From the NCBI GenBank assembly GCA_964473645.1, contig CAYYPW010000010.1, forward strand, positions 154,347-218,346: 64,000 nucleotides of DNA. Direction: 5' to 3'. The notes under the pieces were generated by a model. It was not told the DNA's origin. It saw only the letters and a program-made list of their open reading frames with translations, and searched no databases. Source of the stretch: HdN1 sp964473645. Lineage in GTDB: Bacteria > Pseudomonadota > Gammaproteobacteria > Pseudomonadales > Ketobacteraceae. Positions within the stretch are counted from its first letter, which is position 1. The number at the start of each line of letters is the position of its first letter. Below are positions 8,579 to 17,156 of the stretch, in pieces. The position numbers and the translations under genes were made by a program.

Positions 8579-9760
8579 TCAGTAGCGATAGTCAATACCC
8601 AGCGTTAGCAGAGAATAATCCACCAACGCAGGGCTTTCGACATCCACCGATTTCAACGCCAGATCACCATCACTTTGGTAGTGTTCGGCTGACAGCGTCA
8701 GACGGTAATCCCCTTGATCCCATACGGTGCTGATCCCATAACTCAATGCACCGAAAGGTGAGAGCCGATAATCAGAGGATTGATAGCCTGATCGATCCCC
8801 GCTGTCGGCATCCACATAAAAATCCGCCTGGCTTTGCGAATAATAACGCACCCTTGGCACCAACTGAATCTGATCGCTGACCGATTGATGCCAGGCGGCC
8901 TCCAATGTATGCGCCTCAATGCCCCAATCGTCATGAAAAAGCCGATAATCTGTATGTAACGCCGCTCCCACAGCGCGAACAAAATAGCGGGAATTGACAC
9001 TGAATCCAACAGATTGACGTTGGTCGGGGCGAATATCCCGGGATTTATAGGGATCTGCCAAAAAGCCCTCGTGCCAAGCGCCGAACACGCCGGCCTGCAC
9101 TTGCCAAACTGGGCTCAACACCTTGGCGATGGCGAAAAACCCCTCTAGTGATTGGCGATCTTCAGACAACACTCGCTGAATCCCAACCGTTTGAACAGGT
9201 TCAATATCGTCTTGCGAGATGCCCAGCCCAACAGAGTAAGTCGTACTGCGATCGAGGGAATAATGTTCTGCTTCAGCCGCGACATTATTCGATGTGTAAT
9301 CATCCTCATCGGAGTGCCCAACAGAAAGCGTAATGGCGCCGTCGTTCAGGCGCTTGCGCACGCTGGATAACACATCGATCCGGGTCTCCTTGATGCTTGC
9401 GCCACTCATGACCAGACGATGCTCGCCATTAGCATCCAGCGCCGTTCCATAGGCCGAAGCCCCCGACATGGTTTCGTAGGCAGCATCGACAGTGAGCGAG
9501 AGATCATCGGCGATCGGCGTCACCAGACGAAACTGCTGATGATCGACCTGATAGCGCTCGTTACTCCCCGATAAAACCTGAGCAGCCGCCAACGACTCTT
9601 CTTCATAGCGCGAATAGCGATAGCTCAGTTCGGTTTTTATTGCAGAGGTGTTGGCAGGCGTTTCCGCCTGGGCGAGCTGGGCAATCGCGGGTAACGCCAA
9701 GGCTGCACGGGTAAGCACCCCAAGGCGTAGAGAAGGAGATGTTTTTTTCATGCAAGGCAT
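8579..9760 (-). CDS. DUF3570 outer-membrane protein with two SGAS motifs
   Basis: The 393-residue protein has an N-terminal signal (MKKTSPSLRLGVLTRAAL, cleavage near AQA-E) and strand-rich sequence ending SLLTLGIDYRY, as expected for an outer-membrane barrel. The start may be ATG 9760 or, more like a classic signal peptide, ATG 9751; neither has a clear ribosome site. Residues 96-102 read ETMSGAS and 118-122 read MSGAS. Both resemble the core of the DxxSGA[TS] motif to which ApbE attaches FMN. DUF3570 genes commonly neighbour DUF4266 and apbE genes, as here. The function of the family is unknown; a flavinylated envelope redox protein is my inference. Confidence 0.82.
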   Translation of the reverse strand: MPCMKKTSPSLRLGVLTRAALALPAIAQLAQAETPANTSAIKTELSYRYSRYEEESLAAAQVLSGSNERYQVDHQQFRLVTPIADDLSLTVDAAYETMSGASAYGTALDANGEHRLVMSGASIKETRIDVLSSVRKRLNDGAITLSVGHSDEDDYTSNNVAAEAEHYSLDRSTTYSVGLGISQDDIEPVQTVGIQRVLSEDRQSLEGFFAIAKVLSPVWQVQAGVFGAWHEGFLADPYKSRDIRPDQRQSVGFSVNSRYFVRAVGAALHTDYRLFHDDWGIEAHTLEAAWHQSVSDQIQLVPRVRYYSQSQADFYVDADSGDRSGYQSSDYRLSPFGALSYGISTVWDQGDYRLTLSAEHYQSDGDLALKSVDVESPALVDYSLLTLGIDYRY

Positions 9761-9815
9761 CTTTAAAATGGAGACGTTTCTTCACGAACACAAAAAAAAG
9801 CGGTAGTGGCGAGAA

Positions 9816-10037
9816 TCAATAGCAACCACAACCGCCGCCGCTCACCCCGATCCCCCCTGCTGCGGCCTCTTTTGCCGTATGAATATGGGTACGCAGCGAA
9901 TGCTGCAAAGGATCAGGTTGCCAACGCATATCAGCGCGCGCGAGGTCGCCTTTTTCCCATACTTTTACGGGTGCTACCTGACACGCGGGCAGCAGCAACG
10001 TGCAAATGACAAAGAGGCCAACGTTTTTCACTGTCAT
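9816..10037 (-). CDS. DUF4266 small lipoprotein
   Basis: The 73-residue product begins MTVKNVGLFVICTLLLPAC, a lipoprotein signal with the acylated Cys at residue 19. The mature part has the DUF4266 signature VKVWEKGDLARADM, DPLQHSL, AKEAAAGG and a Gly/Cys-rich end (GGGCGCY). ATG 10037 is chosen over an upstream GTG because AAAAGG sits at the right distance. It lies between the RoxA-like cytochrome gene (23 bases upstream) and the DUF3570 gene. The two C-terminal Cys separated by Gly are a family feature of unknown role. Confidence 0.88.
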   Translation of the reverse strand: MTVKNVGLFVICTLLLPACQVAPVKVWEKGDLARADMRWQPDPLQHSLRTHIHTAKEAAAGGIGVSGGGCGCY

Positions 10038-10060
10038 GGTGCCTTTTCTCACGGGTAGTA

Positions 10061-12529
10061 TTACAAGGTTTTCATGTATTCAATCACTGCGGCCACTTCG
10101 GCATCTGTCAAGGCATCGGTAAATTCATGCCCACTGTTAGCGTTGCTGAAATCATGCGTGTTGTAGATTTTGCGTGCATCGATTTGCTTTTGTGTGGCAT
10201 AGGGTTTGCTGATAAATCCGAGCAACCACATATTATCTTTCAACCCATCCAGCCACTGCATCACCAAGCTATTGCGTACACGATTATCTGCCGAACATTC
10301 TTCCAGAGGCGTGTCCTGCGTGCTGCAATACGTCGTGTGCTTCCAGCCAACTTCCTGATCAAGATCGTATGCAGCAAGACTCATGTCATAGCCTTTGATT
10401 TTACCCTCCATCGACGAATCCATGCGCTTCCAGATGGCCGGGCGTTCGTTCGAGCGCAACACCTGACGCAAAGTCGGCACCGAACCATTATGAAAATAGG
10501 GTGACGACGCCCACACACCATAAAGCGGGGGTGCCAGATAGCCAAAGTCCTCACTCCAACCGCAGGCACCGATTACAGGGCGATTTTCAGGATTGAGCGT
10601 GGGATTATCGATATCGTCCAGAAACTCCTGCAACGGGGTTTTCTCATCCGGTGCCTGGTAACCCGGTTGACCATCAGGGTAGCCCCACCACGTGCTGCCA
10701 AATGCCCGCCGCAAGGTCGGGCTGATCGACAGCGCACGCGCCGGATCGGTATTAATGATATCCAGCGGCACGATATAGCCGGCAACGCCTTCCAACACGG
10801 GAGTTTCCAGATATTTGTCATCGTTGATATAACGGGGTGAATAAGCGCCATGACAACCCGCACAGGAACCATTCCCATTAGGCCGTGTAATACTGGCGTT
10901 AGCACCATTTGCCCACAAATCCTTATTATGAAAAATCACCGCGCCCGCTTCCGCCAGCGCCGTATTCACCTCGCCAGGAAACACCGGCGACACCTGCGCA
11001 TCCACATAGGCTTGCAAGTCCTGATCGTGCAACTCCGTTGCCGTGCGCCGTGAGTCACCGGATTGGGTCAGATTCAGCTGGTCCGCCGCGGCCATATCGA
11101 TGCGCGTGGCATCGACCGATACACCACCGTCGAAAAATTTGCGGGGGCGATGACTGGTGTTCCACCAATTGGGCATATCCTGATTGCCATGGTACGAGTG
11201 ACTAAAGGGCAACTTCAGCGGATTCGGCGCCAACGCCAGGGTGTCCACATCCCACATCAGGGTTAGCATATCGAACGCACCGACCGCATTTGACGTACCA
11301 CGGGTACTGTTGAGTGAAATTGGCAGCAACCCACCCACCATGCCCCGTGTCAGATCACGCATGAAAATCATCAGATCGGTGTTGGTGTTGCCCATGCCCG
11401 GGATCCCACCCAATCCAGGCCCATCCTGCGCCGTGCCAATCTGGCCACCGTGACAGATATAACAATTAAGACTGATACGGCCGTTAAAATTGCCCTGCGC
11501 GTCGCGCCCTTGTATCAATCCCATGGGCAATTGTCCGCTGCCACCGTCCGTCAATAGCGGATCTTCACCCGGCAGCGGGTAGGGATTGCGATCTGGCGCT
11601 GGATTAAAGCCATAACGCTCCGTCAGTAGGGCGTCAAAATTCTGAGGGCGGGATTTAAGTTTCCAGGCTTTCCAGAGTTGATTGAAAGTTGTCGCCGGAA
11701 TCGACAAATCGGTCATCGCCGCCCGCTGGTTGGCAAAATAGTCCCCACGGGCAATTCGCGCTTTGTAATCGCCGCAGGTCTTCGGTGCCTTTTCACTCTC
11801 GGGCAGATTGACATGGCAATCTTCATAATAGGCATTGAAGTACACAGCCCGTCCGTTATTTACGCCGGGTTGAATCAAGCTGCGGGGGTCGGGTGGTAAC
11901 ACGGCGTCGTCCTCAGACTCGGCGCAAAACTGATTCCAAAGATGGTTGGCGTGCGAGCTGCCAAGCAGCGCATAGGGACTCGCAGGTGGTATTTCTTCAC
12001 CCGTTGATGTATCGGGTGGGCGTGAAATCAACGGGCATTGTGCAGGTTGATCCCAACACAGCAACAAGGTTTTTACATCGCTATAGACATCGCTGCCCAG
12101 CGACCAGGATTTACCCCCCGTGTGTGCCAGCGTCACATCGGCATTCATAGTCAACAGCGCATTGCCTTGCGCCCCTTTACCCAATTTTTCCCACGCGGTA
12201 AAAAAATCGCTGTAGTGATTGTTGGCAGACGTCAACAGAAAATCACGCCCCGCCTCAGTGTCCGCGACGCCTCCTGGCGTGTGGCAGGTACCACAAAAGG
12301 GCATTTGCGGGTCAATACGTGCTTGAAAAAACGCCTTGAGTTTGTCGGTGTCACTGACAGCGTCAGTGAACTCTGGTGTCAAACCGGCAGGAACATCGGC
12401 AACTCCGCCAGTAGCACGTTCCGAGGTGCCACCATAGTCACCGCCGCACCCGCTCATGACGAGCGAACACATAAAGAAAATTGCAAACAGAAATTGTCGA
12501 CGAGCATGCGCGAACACAGATGTCAGCAT
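10061..12529 (-). CDS. Three-haem RoxA-like c-type cytochrome lipoprotein
   Basis: The 822-residue protein has a lipobox-type signal (LVMSGC, Cys 28) and three CXXCH haem c motifs at about 79-83 (CGTCH), 356-360 (CYICH) and 556-560 (CAGCH). The last two and the segment GYLAPPLYGVWASSPYFHNG followed by VPTLRQVL match the di-haem peroxidase/RoxA-type rubber oxygenase superfamily. The N-terminal haem module is additional, so the protein is longer than the roughly 680-residue RoxA. ATG 12529 is preceded by GGAGAGG. It should face the periplasm or cell exterior and could act as a peroxidase, oxygenase or electron carrier. As first gene of an operon with DUF4266, DUF3570 and ApbE, an electron-transfer partnership is plausible but not shown. 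Confidence 0.8.
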   Translation of the reverse strand: MLTSVFAHARRQFLFAIFFMCSLVMSGCGGDYGGTSERATGGVADVPAGLTPEFTDAVSDTDKLKAFFQARIDPQMPFCGTCHTPGGVADTEAGRDFLLTSANNHYSDFFTAWEKLGKGAQGNALLTMNADVTLAHTGGKSWSLGSDVYSDVKTLLLCWDQPAQCPLISRPPDTSTGEEIPPASPYALLGSSHANHLWNQFCAESEDDAVLPPDPRSLIQPGVNNGRAVYFNAYYEDCHVNLPESEKAPKTCGDYKARIARGDYFANQRAAMTDLSIPATTFNQLWKAWKLKSRPQNFDALLTERYGFNPAPDRNPYPLPGEDPLLTDGGSGQLPMGLIQGRDAQGNFNGRISLNCYICHGGQIGTAQDGPGLGGIPGMGNTNTDLMIFMRDLTRGMVGGLLPISLNSTRGTSNAVGAFDMLTLMWDVDTLALAPNPLKLPFSHSYHGNQDMPNWWNTSHRPRKFFDGGVSVDATRIDMAAADQLNLTQSGDSRRTATELHDQDLQAYVDAQVSPVFPGEVNTALAEAGAVIFHNKDLWANGANASITRPNGNGSCAGCHGAYSPRYINDDKYLETPVLEGVAGYIVPLDIINTDPARALSISPTLRRAFGSTWWGYPDGQPGYQAPDEKTPLQEFLDDIDNPTLNPENRPVIGACGWSEDFGYLAPPLYGVWASSPYFHNGSVPTLRQVLRSNERPAIWKRMDSSMEGKIKGYDMSLAAYDLDQEVGWKHTTYCSTQDTPLEECSADNRVRNSLVMQWLDGLKDNMWLLGFISKPYATQKQIDARKIYNTHDFSNANSGHEFTDALTDAEVAAVIEYMKTL

Positions 12530-12765
12530 GATACCCTCTCCAAGCACAAAGGCATTTACAAAGCGTCGGTGGAGTTATTATTTTTATCCGTCGGGGTCGT
12601 AAACCCTACATGCGGAACAGCGTGATCGACAGAAAGCGTACAGGGCGGAATTGTCAGGTTCAACCACAGGACTGACCAATCACGACAGCAGTATCGAATA
12701 ACATGACCTGTGATTTCCGAAGTTGAATGATCTTTAGTGCGTATGACGCAAAGTGAGGGAAACGC

Positions 12766-13767
12766 GTGCCAGCACCCACAGTGGCGTTCGGACTATACGA
12801 CGCAATTTATCTCTATCTCGGTCAACTAGGCTTTGCGGAGTCGAAATTATGCGAACATCTTGATATCAAATCGAAGCAAGAGGGTGTGCTTTACGGCCGC
12901 GTTCCACTTTCGCTTTATGAACATGCGTTTCTGGCCGCGCAGGATCTTACAGGCGATGATTGCATTGGCTTGCACATGGGGCAGACAGCACTGCCCTCGA
13001 CTTATGGAGTATTCTATTTTCTTTCGATTGCCGGTGAAAATCTTCATCAGATCATGGCGGCGGTGGGTCGTTATTTTCCCCTGATGTACGATTTCATTAC
13101 GTTGGCGATGACCACGCATGACTCCCACTTACGCATTGAATTTCAATACGCACAAAAGCGACGCCCACACCGCCATGTCATCGAACATCTTTTTTCCAAC
13201 TGGTTCACTACCGCCAATCTTCTGGGATTTGATGAAAAGAAGGTACCGCGCGCTTTATCTCTGCAACAGCCGCAATCTTGCAACGATGAGGTGCTACGTC
13301 ATGTATTTAACGCCACCCCAGTCCTTTTCGAGCAAGCGAGCGATGAATTCGTGTTGAAAATCGACCCGCTGCTCATACAAATCCAGCAGCGCGATCAACG
13401 CATGTTTGATACCTCAGAGAAACAAGCCAACGATTTAATGCTACGACTGCGCGCACACGATCGCATTGCCCAGCAAATTTCCGCACATGTGATGGCCATG
13501 CTGGCTGATGGCCTGCCCACGCTTGAACAGGTCGCGCTGAAAATGAATTGTTCGGCGCGCACGTTGCAGCGGCGATTATCAGAACGCAATCTGCATTATC
13601 AAATGCTGCTTGATCATGTCCGCCAGGACGTTGCCATACGCCTGCTTACCACCACCGATTTACCCATCACCCAGATCGCCACCCATATCGGTTTTACCGA
13701 CGACAGCACCTTCCATCGCGCCTTCAAACGGTGGACGGGCGAACAACCTGGATCTTACCGTTCTTGA
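12766..13767 (+). CDS. AraC-family transcriptional regulator (OruR/ArgR-like with Arabinose_bd domain)
   Basis: The 333-residue protein has an N-terminal effector domain of the Arabinose_bd type (about 20-200) and two helix-turn-helix motifs at the C-terminus. These are MNCSARTLQRRLSERNLHYQ, where the first recognition helix sits, and DLPITQIATHIGFTDDSTFH followed by RAFKRWTGEQPGSYR. The start is GTG at 12766, with GAGGGA upstream. It is divergent from the three-haem cytochrome operon across a 236-base gap, which makes that operon its likeliest target. The effector is unknown. Confidence 0.88.
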   Translation: MPAPTVAFGLYDAIYLYLGQLGFAESKLCEHLDIKSKQEGVLYGRVPLSLYEHAFLAAQDLTGDDCIGLHMGQTALPSTYGVFYFLSIAGENLHQIMAAVGRYFPLMYDFITLAMTTHDSHLRIEFQYAQKRRPHRHVIEHLFSNWFTTANLLGFDEKKVPRALSLQQPQSCNDEVLRHVFNATPVLFEQASDEFVLKIDPLLIQIQQRDQRMFDTSEKQANDLMLRLRAHDRIAQQISAHVMAMLADGLPTLEQVALKMNCSARTLQRRLSERNLHYQMLLDHVRQDVAIRLLTTTDLPITQIATHIGFTDDSTFHRAFKRWTGEQPGSYRS

Positions 13768-13868
13768 ATCCCTGCTAAACTTGAGACAGCGGCCCCTGTA
13801 CACGTCCAACTGTGTCGCCACGGCTAGTCAGCGTTCCTTTGGTACCCTTGCCCTGGGAAATCAACACC

Positions 13869-15962
13869 TTGAAAATTTTCAGGATTCTCGTCATAGCACT
13901 GGCACTGGTGAGCGGCCTAAGTATGGCCGAACCACCGGTAGCAGGCCGTCCTGGAGAAGACAGCAATCAATCGATCCTGTTCATTTCCTCCTACCACCCT
14001 GGCTTTCCGACTTTTTTCCCGCAAATAAAGGGCTTACGCGACATACTGGCACCCGCCTCGATCAAATTCGATATCGAATTCATGGATGCCAAACGCTTTT
14101 ATTCCGAAGAAGACCAACAGATTTTCTACGACAGTCTGCGAAAAAAGCTCAATCAATTACCACGCTACGATCTGGTGCTGACAGGCGATGACGCCGCCTT
14201 GCATTTTATTGATAAACACCGAAAGGAGTTGTTCCCGGATCAGCCCATCGTCTTTTTTGGGCTCAATGACATTTCCTATGCGTTATCATTCGATGCTGAC
14301 CCGCAAATTACCGGGGTGCTCGAGCAGATTTCCATTACCGACACCGTGCATGTAATGCAGAAATGGTTTTGTAAACAAAGCCCCTTCATTCTCATCACCG
14401 ATGTTACCGAATCAGGGCAAGCCAATCTCCTGCAGTTTCAGCAAGAAATGGCAGCGCTGGGTATCGACGATTACAAACTTTTCTCGTTGACCGATTACCG
14501 TTTTGACGAACTGAACGAGCACTTGCGTCAACTTGAAACCCCTTGCGCCATTCTGCCCCTCTCGCTCTATCGCGATTACACCGGCACCACCCAGGAATTC
14601 GAGCAATCTTTTCAGGACATTCGTCGTAGCACTTCGGCACCGATTTTTCATCTCTGGTATCACGGTATGGGCGACGGCATACTGGGAGGTAAGCTGGTAT
14701 CTCATCGCCAACAGGCGAAAGCTGCGGCCAGCATCGCCCTCCAACTTCTGCAAGGAAAAGTAACGCCAACCCTACCTGTCCAGCGCGAGAGCCCCAACGT
14801 GTTTGTCTTCGATTACAACGTAATGCAACGCTATGGATTAAGCATGGAAGATCTGCCCAAACATAGCCGTGTCATCAACAAGCCTGACCCCTTGTATCGC
14901 CGCTATCGAATGTACATGCTGCTGCTCATCGGGGTCGCCGGGGTACTTATTATTGTCGTTATGGGGCAAATGATTCGTGCATATCAACGTGGAAAGACCC
15001 AAAAGCGCATGCTGATGATCAATCGCGAACTCGAAGAAAAAGTCAGCCAACGCACGCAAGCCCTGGAACAGGCGCGTCAGGAAACGGAACGCATGTTGCA
15101 AATGCGCGACACCATTCTCGACAATAGTGTGGTCGCCATAGTGCTGATGAAAAGACGGCGCATCGAGTGGATCAATCACTATGCCGAACAGATGTTTGGC
15201 TACACGCGCGAAGAAGTGGTGGGCAGCGTTTCCAAATTCGTCTACCTGAGCAACGAGGATTTCGAAAAGCTTGATCGAGAGGCACCGCCCCTGCTCCGAA
15301 AAGGCCAATCCTATCAAGCAGAATTCCCGTTTGTGCGCAAGGACGCGACCATCTGGTGGGGCATGATCAGCGGCAAAGCCATCAATCCGGACCAACTGGA
15401 AGAAGGCATTCTGTTTATTATCGTCGACATTACGCCACGCAAAATTGCAGAAAACCAATTAAAAGAATTGAACGTACTGCTGGAAAACCAGGCCACCACC
15501 GACCACCTCACCTGCATAAGTAACCGTCGCCATATTTCGGCGCTGATCAATGCCGAGATTAGCCGCAGCAATCGCTACTCGCAGGCGTTTTCAGTGATTC
15601 TGATTGATGTTGATCACTTCAAGCTTATCAACGATACGCATGGGCATGACACGGGGGACCGGGTCTTGCAAGGTATCGCGAATCTCTTGCGTGGCACCTG
15701 TCGCGAAGTGGATACGGTGGCCCGCTGGGGAGGGGAGGAATTTCTGGTGTTATGCCCGAAAACCAATTTGAACGACGCACTACGGCTGGCAGAGTTGTTA
15801 CGGGAACGCATTCAGCAATGCAATTTCGACCTGCAGCAAACCGTAACGGCATCGTTCGGGGTCGCGTGGCGGGATAATGAGCAAACGCTGGATGAATTGC
15901 TATGCGCTGCCGACACAGCGCTTTACAAAGCCAAGGAACAACGCAATTGTGTTCGCTATTAG
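13869..15962 (+). CDS. Membrane diguanylate cyclase with a periplasmic ABC-substrate-like sensor and PAS domain
   Basis: With the TTG start at 13869 (signal sequence KIFRILVIALALVSGLSMA) the product is 697 residues. A GTG at 13812 would add 19 residues ahead of that hydrophobic stretch and looks less natural. Domain order: periplasmic ABC_sub_bind-type domain (about 35-330, ILFISSYHPGFP and DLVLTGDDAA), one transmembrane helix (347-368), coiled coil, PAS (413-526) and GGDEF (541-697). The active site is GGEEF at 621-625 and the inhibitory I-site RxxD is intact at 612-615, so active c-di-GMP synthesis with product inhibition is expected. The gene overlaps the convergent nucleotidyltransferase-fold gene by four bases at its 3' end. 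Confidence 0.88.
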   Translation: MKIFRILVIALALVSGLSMAEPPVAGRPGEDSNQSILFISSYHPGFPTFFPQIKGLRDILAPASIKFDIEFMDAKRFYSEEDQQIFYDSLRKKLNQLPRYDLVLTGDDAALHFIDKHRKELFPDQPIVFFGLNDISYALSFDADPQITGVLEQISITDTVHVMQKWFCKQSPFILITDVTESGQANLLQFQQEMAALGIDDYKLFSLTDYRFDELNEHLRQLETPCAILPLSLYRDYTGTTQEFEQSFQDIRRSTSAPIFHLWYHGMGDGILGGKLVSHRQQAKAAASIALQLLQGKVTPTLPVQRESPNVFVFDYNVMQRYGLSMEDLPKHSRVINKPDPLYRRYRMYMLLLIGVAGVLIIVVMGQMIRAYQRGKTQKRMLMINRELEEKVSQRTQALEQARQETERMLQMRDTILDNSVVAIVLMKRRRIEWINHYAEQMFGYTREEVVGSVSKFVYLSNEDFEKLDREAPPLLRKGQSYQAEFPFVRKDATIWWGMISGKAINPDQLEEGILFIIVDITPRKIAENQLKELNVLLENQATTDHLTCISNRRHISALINAEISRSNRYSQAFSVILIDVDHFKLINDTHGHDTGDRVLQGIANLLRGTCREVDTVARWGGEEFLVLCPKTNLNDALRLAELLRERIQQCNFDLQQTVTASFGVAWRDNEQTLDELLCAADTALYKAKEQRNCVRY

Positions 15963-17026
15963 GCGAACAGCAGTCTATTTACCTCGGTGACAACCTCCGC
16001 GTGTGTACGTTCACATTTTTTCAGCGCTTTCTTTGCTCGATCTGTCCAGCCTTTTCCTCTATTAACAAAATCTTCAGCAGCAAGCTCCAGACTTGCTGGC
16101 GAATTCAATATTAACGACTCCAGCATTTGTATCGCTTGAAGTCGGTCCTTTTCGGCTTTTGTTGCAAACGCAGAGTCGCGTGATTCAGATACTAAAAGTT
16201 TATGAAGCGCAAATCTCTCTGGAAGCGGCAAATTGCAAATAATTTGCTGTTTTTGGCCAACCAACACCTGGGGCGCCGCATCTTGGATAAGATAATCCAG
16301 AAATCGAAGCGGAAATGCTGGCGCATTTAACGCGGGTACAAATATGGCAGTTTTGCCAGGCTTACCTAGTAAAGGAGTAAGTAAGTCGACTCTTAAATCT
16401 TTCCCTCTGACGCGAAAGGATGTAGAGGGTGATCCAGGGTCTAGTGTGGGCACTGGAATAAAACCCATATCAAGCTGGGAGAGCACATCGGGTGCGCTAA
16501 CGCCAGGTGTGGATATTGCGATGTCAACGGCATAATCACCCGCAATATCGATGTCTTGTGTCATGATGTGGCTTGACCACTTAACACCCAACACGTTGCC
16601 TAACGCATTAAATGCGTGGGTACCGACAAGAACACCATACCCACCCCCAGGGCGAAAAATGCCTGCATCAGCAAACCCTTTTAGTACACGCAACACAGAA
16701 TGCTCGATGGCATAGCCACCCGCCGCCACAAAGGCGCGACCTAATTCGTCCAATCTGGCGAGATCTTCCTTGCGATCATTTTTTCGCGATAGCAGGCGAC
16801 TGACAAGAGGTTGCAATTCAGGCCCTTCTCTACCCAAATACACTTGCCTCGTCACGCCATCCAGGTCGCGATACTGGTAATAAAGATAGGGCGCCCCTTT
16901 AAGCTGCTTCGTTACAAGCGTTCCTGGGGTGTCACCGATATTTTCGGTCGCCCCCATTGCCAGCGCCAACTCACGAAGCTCGGTGTAAAGGGTTTTTGAC
17001 GTTAGTGATAGATCAATGGGATACAC
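15959..17026 (-). CDS. GSU2403-type nucleotidyltransferase-fold protein
   Basis: The 355-residue protein matches the family recognised by VLVGTHAFNALGN, TQDIDIA and the following metal-site region, and LRVDLLTPL. These are arranged like the Gly-Ser/Asp-x-Asp elements of the nucleotidyltransferase superfamily. No transmembrane or signal sequence is visible. The family is uncharacterised to my knowledge; some members of this superfamily are toxins or tRNA-modifying enzymes, but no antitoxin-like neighbour is present. A perfect 13-base inverted repeat lies 14 bases upstream of the ATG, which suggests tight, possibly autogenous control. Confidence 0.7.
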   Translation of the reverse strand: MYPIDLSLTSKTLYTELRELALAMGATENIGDTPGTLVTKQLKGAPYLYYQYRDLDGVTRQVYLGREGPELQPLVSRLLSRKNDRKEDLARLDELGRAFVAAGGYAIEHSVLRVLKGFADAGIFRPGGGYGVLVGTHAFNALGNVLGVKWSSHIMTQDIDIAGDYAVDIAISTPGVSAPDVLSQLDMGFIPVPTLDPGSPSTSFRVRGKDLRVDLLTPLLGKPGKTAIFVPALNAPAFPLRFLDYLIQDAAPQVLVGQKQQIICNLPLPERFALHKLLVSESRDSAFATKAEKDRLQAIQMLESLILNSPASLELAAEDFVNRGKGWTDRAKKALKKCERTHAEVVTEVNRLLFA

Positions 17027-17039
17027 TTACCGGCGCTCA

Positions 17040-17077
17040 CAGTTATACGCAATATCATTCTATGTTGCGTATAACTG
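17040..17077. promoter_or_regulatory. Perfect 13-base inverted repeat upstream of the nucleotidyltransferase-fold gene
   Basis: CAGTTATACGCAA (17040-17052) and TTGCGTATAACTG (17065-17077) are exact reverse complements separated by 12 bases. The element sits 14 bases from the start codon at 17026. On the minus strand it contains TTGCGTATAAC, which could overlap a -10 box. Placement and symmetry fit a dimeric repressor operator, though a leader hairpin is also possible. No cognate regulator gene is adjacent. Confidence 0.6.
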
Positions 17078-17156
17078 GCCAGCAAGCCCTTTCTGGCGAT
17101 AGGGCAAGCCGATAACAGAATAGGAGCCCGCGAAACCGGTAAACCACGGCCAACAC

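Noticed and set aside
15959..17026. Reading the nucleotidyltransferase-fold gene as the toxin of an AbiE-type toxin-antitoxin pair
   Set aside because: No antitoxin-like gene is adjacent on either side and the sequence fits the GSU2403-type family better.
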